Shown here one piece after another: positions 4,891 through 7,491 of a stretch of DNA of 7,491 bases; position 1 is the first letter of the stretch; the number at the start of each line of letters is the position of its first letter. Position numbers and translations under genes: made by a program. The DNA comes from Pirellulales bacterium. GTDB lineage: Bacteria > Planctomycetota > Planctomycetia > Pirellulales > Thermoguttaceae. The stretch spans positions 1 through 7,491 of the forward strand of contig JAUWJC010000192.1 in assembly GCA_030607895.1 (NCBI GenBank). The letters run 5' to 3'. The notes below the pieces were generated by a model, which searched no databases, had not been told where the DNA came from, and saw only the letters and a list, made by a program, of their open reading frames with translations.

Positions 4891-5763
4891 TTACTCCAAT
4901 TTCTTTTCCGTTCCCGCCAGCCGGCTCCGCAGCCGGAAAATGATTTTTTCGTGCATCTGGCAAATCCGGGTCTCCACCACGCCGAACACGGCCGCGATCC
5001 GAGCCATCGGCCAGTTTTTGTAGTAGTAGAGCCAAATCAACCGTTGCTCGCGGCGGTCGAGTTCCTCGTCCACCAACCGCATCCAGTCGCGCCTTCGCGC
5101 GACGATCGCGACGTCCGAGTTTTTCATCACCAGAATGTCTCGCAATGAAGTCGGCTTGCCTTGTTTGTCGATGATCGGGCTGTCGAGGCTCACCAAGGCG
5201 GCGGCATACGCCGCCCGGGCGAACTCGGTCAGTTCGGCCGGGTCGAGGCCCAATTCGTCGCCCGCTTCGGCTTCGGTCGGCGTCCGCCCAAACTGTTGCG
5301 TGAGCCGCTCGACGGCCGCGTGGAATCGTTTCGCCTTCGCGCGTATGCCGCGCGATATCCAGTCGGTTCGGCGGATTTCGTCCAGCATCGCCCCGCGAAT
5401 TCGCAGAGCCGAGAACGTTTCAAATTTGACCTTTCGCACCGGGTCGAACGCCTCGATCGCGTCGATCAGTCCGAATACGCCGGCGGAGGCAAGATCGTCG
5501 AACTCGACCAGGTGCCGAAGGCGGGCCGCCACCTGCCTGGCGTGCAGTTTCACCAGCGGATAATAAATCTCGATCAGCCGATTTCGCGGCTCCTGGCGTC
5601 CCGGCTCCCGCCAAAAAGCCGCCCACGCCCGATCCGGGGAAAGGTTCAAGGTCAAAGGTTCAAGGTCCAATTTCAAACACTTGGGCCTTGAACCTTGAAC
5701 CTTTGACCTTGAACCTTTGACCTTGGACCTTGAACCTTTCCCATTTCTGACGTTCCGGTTCAT
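4891..5763 (-). CDS. FliA/WhiG-type RNA polymerase sigma factor
   Basis: A 290-residue sigma-70 family factor of the FliA/WhiG (group 3) kind, which directs RNA polymerase to a dedicated promoter set. Region 2 spans about 60-145: RNRLIEIYYPLV, FDDLASAGVFGLIDAIEAFD, FSALRIRGAMLDEIRRTDW. Region 3 spans about 146-190 (RFHAAVERLTQQFGRTPTEA, then ELGLDP). Region 4 with its HTH spans about 229-282 (LDRREQRLIWLYYYKNW, IAAVFGVVETRICQMHEK). There is no region 1.1, as usual for this group. The start is the ATG at 5763, which shares four bases with the TGA of the preceding ParB-domain gene (ATGA). The open frame upstream is that gene's shadow. Residues 8-42 are encoded by a complete inverted-repeat element and look unstructured, yet the reading frame survives. 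No FlgM-like anti-sigma gene is seen. Its targets are unknown; neighbouring operons of the same element would be natural candidates. Confidence 0.93.
   Translation of the reverse strand: MNRNVRNGKGSRSKVKGSRSKVQGSRPKCLKLDLEPLTLNLSPDRAWAAFWREPGRQEPRNRLIEIYYPLVKLHARQVAARLRHLVEFDDLASAGVFGLIDAIEAFDPVRKVKFETFSALRIRGAMLDEIRRTDWISRGIRAKAKRFHAAVERLTQQFGRTPTEAEAGDELGLDPAELTEFARAAYAAALVSLDSPIIDKQGKPTSLRDILVMKNSDVAIVARRRDWMRLVDEELDRREQRLIWLYYYKNWPMARIAAVFGVVETRICQMHEKIIFRLRSRLAGTEKKLE
5637..5742. repeat. AAGGTTCAAGG-family inverted repeat inside the sigma factor gene
   Basis: The left arm (5637-5669) starts GGGAAAGGTTCAAGGTC and the right arm (5686-5742) consists of CCTTGAA/CCTTTGA/CCTTGGA units ending CCTTGAACCTTTCCC, so the outer 15-20 bases are inverted copies. 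The first 30 bases equal those of the copy at 940-969. The 106-base unit lies wholly within the sigma gene and is translated without a stop as residues 8-42: one arm gives GKGSRSKVKGSRSKVQGS, the other LDLEPLTLNLSP. Confidence 0.92.
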
Positions 5764-6677
5764 TTTCCGCCCGCCTTTTCCAACGAATCCGCTATCCCGC
5801 CCAGATCGTCGCACAGACTCCGCAGTTGCCCCGCCAGCGCCCGGGTCTCGCGGACCTTGGCCGTCGCCACGATCTGTTGCCAGGCCTGGTATGAGAGCAC
5901 CGCGTACCGCTCGACGGAGTTTCGGTAGGTGTCCGTCACGCTCCAAAACGTGTTGAACTTCTGCCGAGGCGAGGTCTTTTTACCCACCGGCCGGCCCTTC
6001 TTTATCCCCAGTTTCCAAACGTAATTCCTCGCCGCCGCCATCGACAGTTTTTGCGTGGCGATGTGTTTCGCCGCCTTGACCTGCGTGGCCTGGTCCAGCG
6101 GGACCAGCAGCAACGCGACCGACATCGTCATCCGCCCGCGGGCACGTCGCCGCGCCTTGCTCTCCCGCTGTTCGTCGCCGGCCCGTTTGAGCATCGTCTG
6201 CACGTCGGGGTGCAGCCCCAGCAGCGAATGGTGTTGCGAGACCCAACTGTTCGTTTTGCCGAAAATCCCGGCGATCTGCTCGCCCGTCTTGCCCTGCGAT
6301 TTCAGCCGGCGGACGGACTCGGCGATTTCGATACAGTCGTGGTCCTGGCGGCAGAAGTTCGCGGCGATCGACAGCGCGAACCGATCGGCCGCGGACACTT
6401 TCCCCTGGACGATGGCCGTAACCTGCATCTTGGCGGACCGGCAGGCTTGCAGCCGCCGCTCGCCGTCGATCAGTTCCGCGTCAAAATCGTTCTCCTCGAT
6501 CGGCGTAACGATGATCGGGGTAACCTGGCCGACCAATTGGATCGACCCGGCCAGTTGCTTGATTCCCCGGAACCGTTTTCGCGGCTGATCGGCGAACGGC
6601 TTTATCCGCCACGGATCGAGCGTCAGGGTCGAGTTCGATTTCCGGCCCCGCCCGGCCTTCGGTTTTTTAGTTATCAT
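5760..6677 (-). CDS. ParB N-terminal domain protein
   Basis: A 305-residue ParB-like DNA-binding protein, distinct from the 632-aa one. The ParB N-terminal domain spans about 18-112: IKPFADQPRKRF (25-36), SIQLVGQVTPIIV (45-57) and AELIDGERRLQACR (67-80). An HTH follows at about 131-152 (TGEQIAGIFGKTNSWVSQHH). The GERR nucleotide-contact motif is intact. The usual ENxQR is ANFCR (106-110), so the Glu is replaced. The middle (about 168-182) is very basic, and the last 70 residues are helical with no match recognised. The ATG lies 11 bases inside the gene before it, with no strong ribosome site, which fits coupled translation. Its TGA overlaps the ATG of the sigma gene by four bases. It may be a partition protein, a KorB-like repressor or a phage/plasmid regulator. 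Linkage to the sigma factor suggests a regulatory role. Confidence 0.88.
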   Translation of the reverse strand: MITKKPKAGRGRKSNSTLTLDPWRIKPFADQPRKRFRGIKQLAGSIQLVGQVTPIIVTPIEENDFDAELIDGERRLQACRSAKMQVTAIVQGKVSAADRFALSIAANFCRQDHDCIEIAESVRRLKSQGKTGEQIAGIFGKTNSWVSQHHSLLGLHPDVQTMLKRAGDEQRESKARRRARGRMTMSVALLLVPLDQATQVKAAKHIATQKLSMAAARNYVWKLGIKKGRPVGKKTSPRQKFNTFWSVTDTYRNSVERYAVLSYQAWQQIVATAKVRETRALAGQLRSLCDDLGGIADSLEKAGGK

Positions 6678-6975
6678 TGTTCAGGTTAGGCTGTACTTGT
6701 TTCAGACACGCCTTCGGAAATGGGTGTTTTTTCCTGTGCGCTTCCCACGTTTCAGAGTCCGGGTATATCTCAATTCGCCGCCCGTCGGCTAACGACACAG
6801 AACCAATGAACACGCCGTGACCACAACAGGAGAACTCTGTCTCAATGTTGGCCGCATTCAGCGCCGCGACAATATCGGCAATGCACAAATCGATGTCCTG
6901 CCGTCGCCCTCTGATCGGCATGGGCACTTGGCATTGGTAAGTTCCAATGTCGCAACACTCATTCGGCACAAGCAT
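6667..6975 (-). CDS. Small Cys-rich hypothetical protein with CCGHG motif
   Basis: A 102-residue protein of unknown function. Its central part, IDLCIADIVAALNAANIETE followed by FSCCGHG and VSLADGRRIEIYP, resembles a type of small protein I associate with phages and mobile elements, where a short helix precedes an SCCGHG turn and a DGR-containing strand pair. Cys/His residues near the motif (C49, C50, H52) and at the N-terminus (C7, C8, C15) could bind metal. The start is the ATG at 6975, which shares its A with the stop of the previous gene (TGATG), with GGAGG seven bases upstream. A GTG three bases earlier is the alternative. The stop lies 11 bases inside the ParB-domain gene. The gene is visibly more AT-rich than its neighbours, which may reflect separate acquisition. 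Confidence 0.75.
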   Translation of the reverse strand: MLVPNECCDIGTYQCQVPMPIRGRRQDIDLCIADIVAALNAANIETEFSCCGHGVFIGSVSLADGRRIEIYPDSETWEAHRKKHPFPKACLKQVQPNLNNDN

Positions 6976-7491
6976 CACTCGCCCTCCTCGTCCAACTGGG
7001 GCAGGCCCAAAATCAGTCCGAGAAACCAGACCTGATCGACCTTGTCCAAGCGAAACTCCAGCGGATGGTTGCGGACGAACTTCCGCAACGTGTTGTCCGA
7101 GAATCTAAACCAATCCTCGCCGTCCCGACCGTCGAGGTGTTCCGCCGGTTGCAGCCAACCTCGTTTCACCCAAGCGCCCACGGCGTGCGAGTCGATGCCG
7201 AAACACTTGCCGACCTCCCGCGCTGAATATCCGTTGGTTACGCGGCTGCTCATGTTGAGCCGGTTTATTTTCAAACCGATGCCGTTTGCCGACCGGCCGG
7301 TCCGTTTGGCGATCCATCTTGCGGTTCGCAGACCGGCCCATTGCTGAATGAACTCGACATCGTCCGGCGTCCATGCTTTGCGATCGTGCGCGGCCAGCCC
7401 GAGCTTGACCGCGGCACGGCTCACGGCCCATTTCGGCCAACCGAGTTGCCGGGCGATCTCGGCCGCGCGATTGCGCACGCGGCCGTCGTAC
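6975..7491 (-). CDS. HTH DNA-binding protein, 5' end beyond the window
   Basis: At least 171 residues are visible. The frame is open to the right edge (YDGR precedes the GTG at 7478, which has no ribosome site), so the true start probably lies outside. Three helix-turn-helix-like segments follow each other. The first is AAEIARQLGWPKWAVSRAAV. The second is a Myb/SANT-like Trp-spaced segment from WTPDDVEFIQQWAG to TGRSANGIGLKINRL. The third is YSAREVGKCFGIDSHAVGAW with VKRGWLQPAE, similar to MerR-type wing-helix DNA readers. The C-terminus holds FSDNTLRKFVRNHPLEFRLD and ends DEEGE. This layout suggests a multi-HTH DNA-binding protein of phage or element regulation. Its target is unknown. It heads the visible operon and is joined to the next gene by a TGATG overlap. 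Confidence 0.8.
   Translation of the reverse strand, partial: YDGRVRNRAAEIARQLGWPKWAVSRAAVKLGLAAHDRKAWTPDDVEFIQQWAGLRTARWIAKRTGRSANGIGLKINRLNMSSRVTNGYSAREVGKCFGIDSHAVGAWVKRGWLQPAEHLDGRDGEDWFRFSDNTLRKFVRNHPLEFRLDKVDQVWFLGLILGLPQLDEEGE

Noticed and set aside
5764..5946. A 61-residue N-terminal extension of the sigma factor
   Set aside because: It overlaps the end of the ParB-domain gene in another frame. The ATGA junction at 5760-5763 gives the expected start.
6051..6689. A 212-codon open frame on the plus strand
   Set aside because: It is antisense to the 305-aa ParB-domain gene and has no recognisable motif or ribosome site.

Overview
The window looks like an accessory region of a GC-rich bacterium, most plausibly a planctomycete. 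That assignment is inference. It rests on composition, on the density of short degenerate repeats between and inside genes, and on long ParB-like proteins next to a FliA/WhiG-type sigma factor. No rRNA, tRNA, CRISPR array, transposase, integrase or phage structural gene is visible, so plasmid, prophage or other integrated-element origin is possible but unproven.

Every credible gene is on the minus strand. In transcription order (right to left) they are: a helix-turn-helix protein cut by the window edge (6975-7491); a small Cys-rich protein with a CCGHG motif (6667-6975); a 305-aa ParB-domain protein (5760-6677); a FliA/WhiG-type sigma factor (4891-5763); a 632-aa ParB-family protein with in-frame repeats (2908-4806); two small unknown proteins (2555-2839 and 2337-2558); a DUF5131 (phage Gp37/Gp68) protein (1217-2347); and a 65-aa putative zinc-ribbon protein (1023-1220). 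After a repeat-filled gap of about 500 bases comes a 153-aa HTH plus zinc-finger protein (62-523).

Most neighbours overlap by 1, 4 or 11 bases (ATGA or TGATG junctions), so 7491 to 1023 reads as one translationally coupled operon. The only true gaps in it, 4807-4890 and 2840-2907, are largely made of repeats. The gene content suggests a regulatory and DNA-partition module: two ParB-like DNA binders on either side of a dedicated sigma factor, followed by a predicted radical-SAM-like or metal-binding enzyme and small zinc proteins. A shared function is inference.

The most unusual signal is the repeats. At least five unrelated-looking heptad-like families occur: ACCTTGA, GGGATTCGGGA, CCCTCTC/CCCTCGT, CCACTAA and CTCCGCG. 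They sit in most intergenic gaps and also inside coding regions without breaking the frame. They encode residues 8-42 of the sigma factor, Arg/Gly/Glu-rich linkers in the large ParB, and the C-terminal tails of the DUF5131 protein and of a 73-aa protein. Two copies of the ACCTTGA family are long inverted repeats with matching ends, one intergenic and one inside the sigma gene, which suggests a discrete, possibly mobilised unit.
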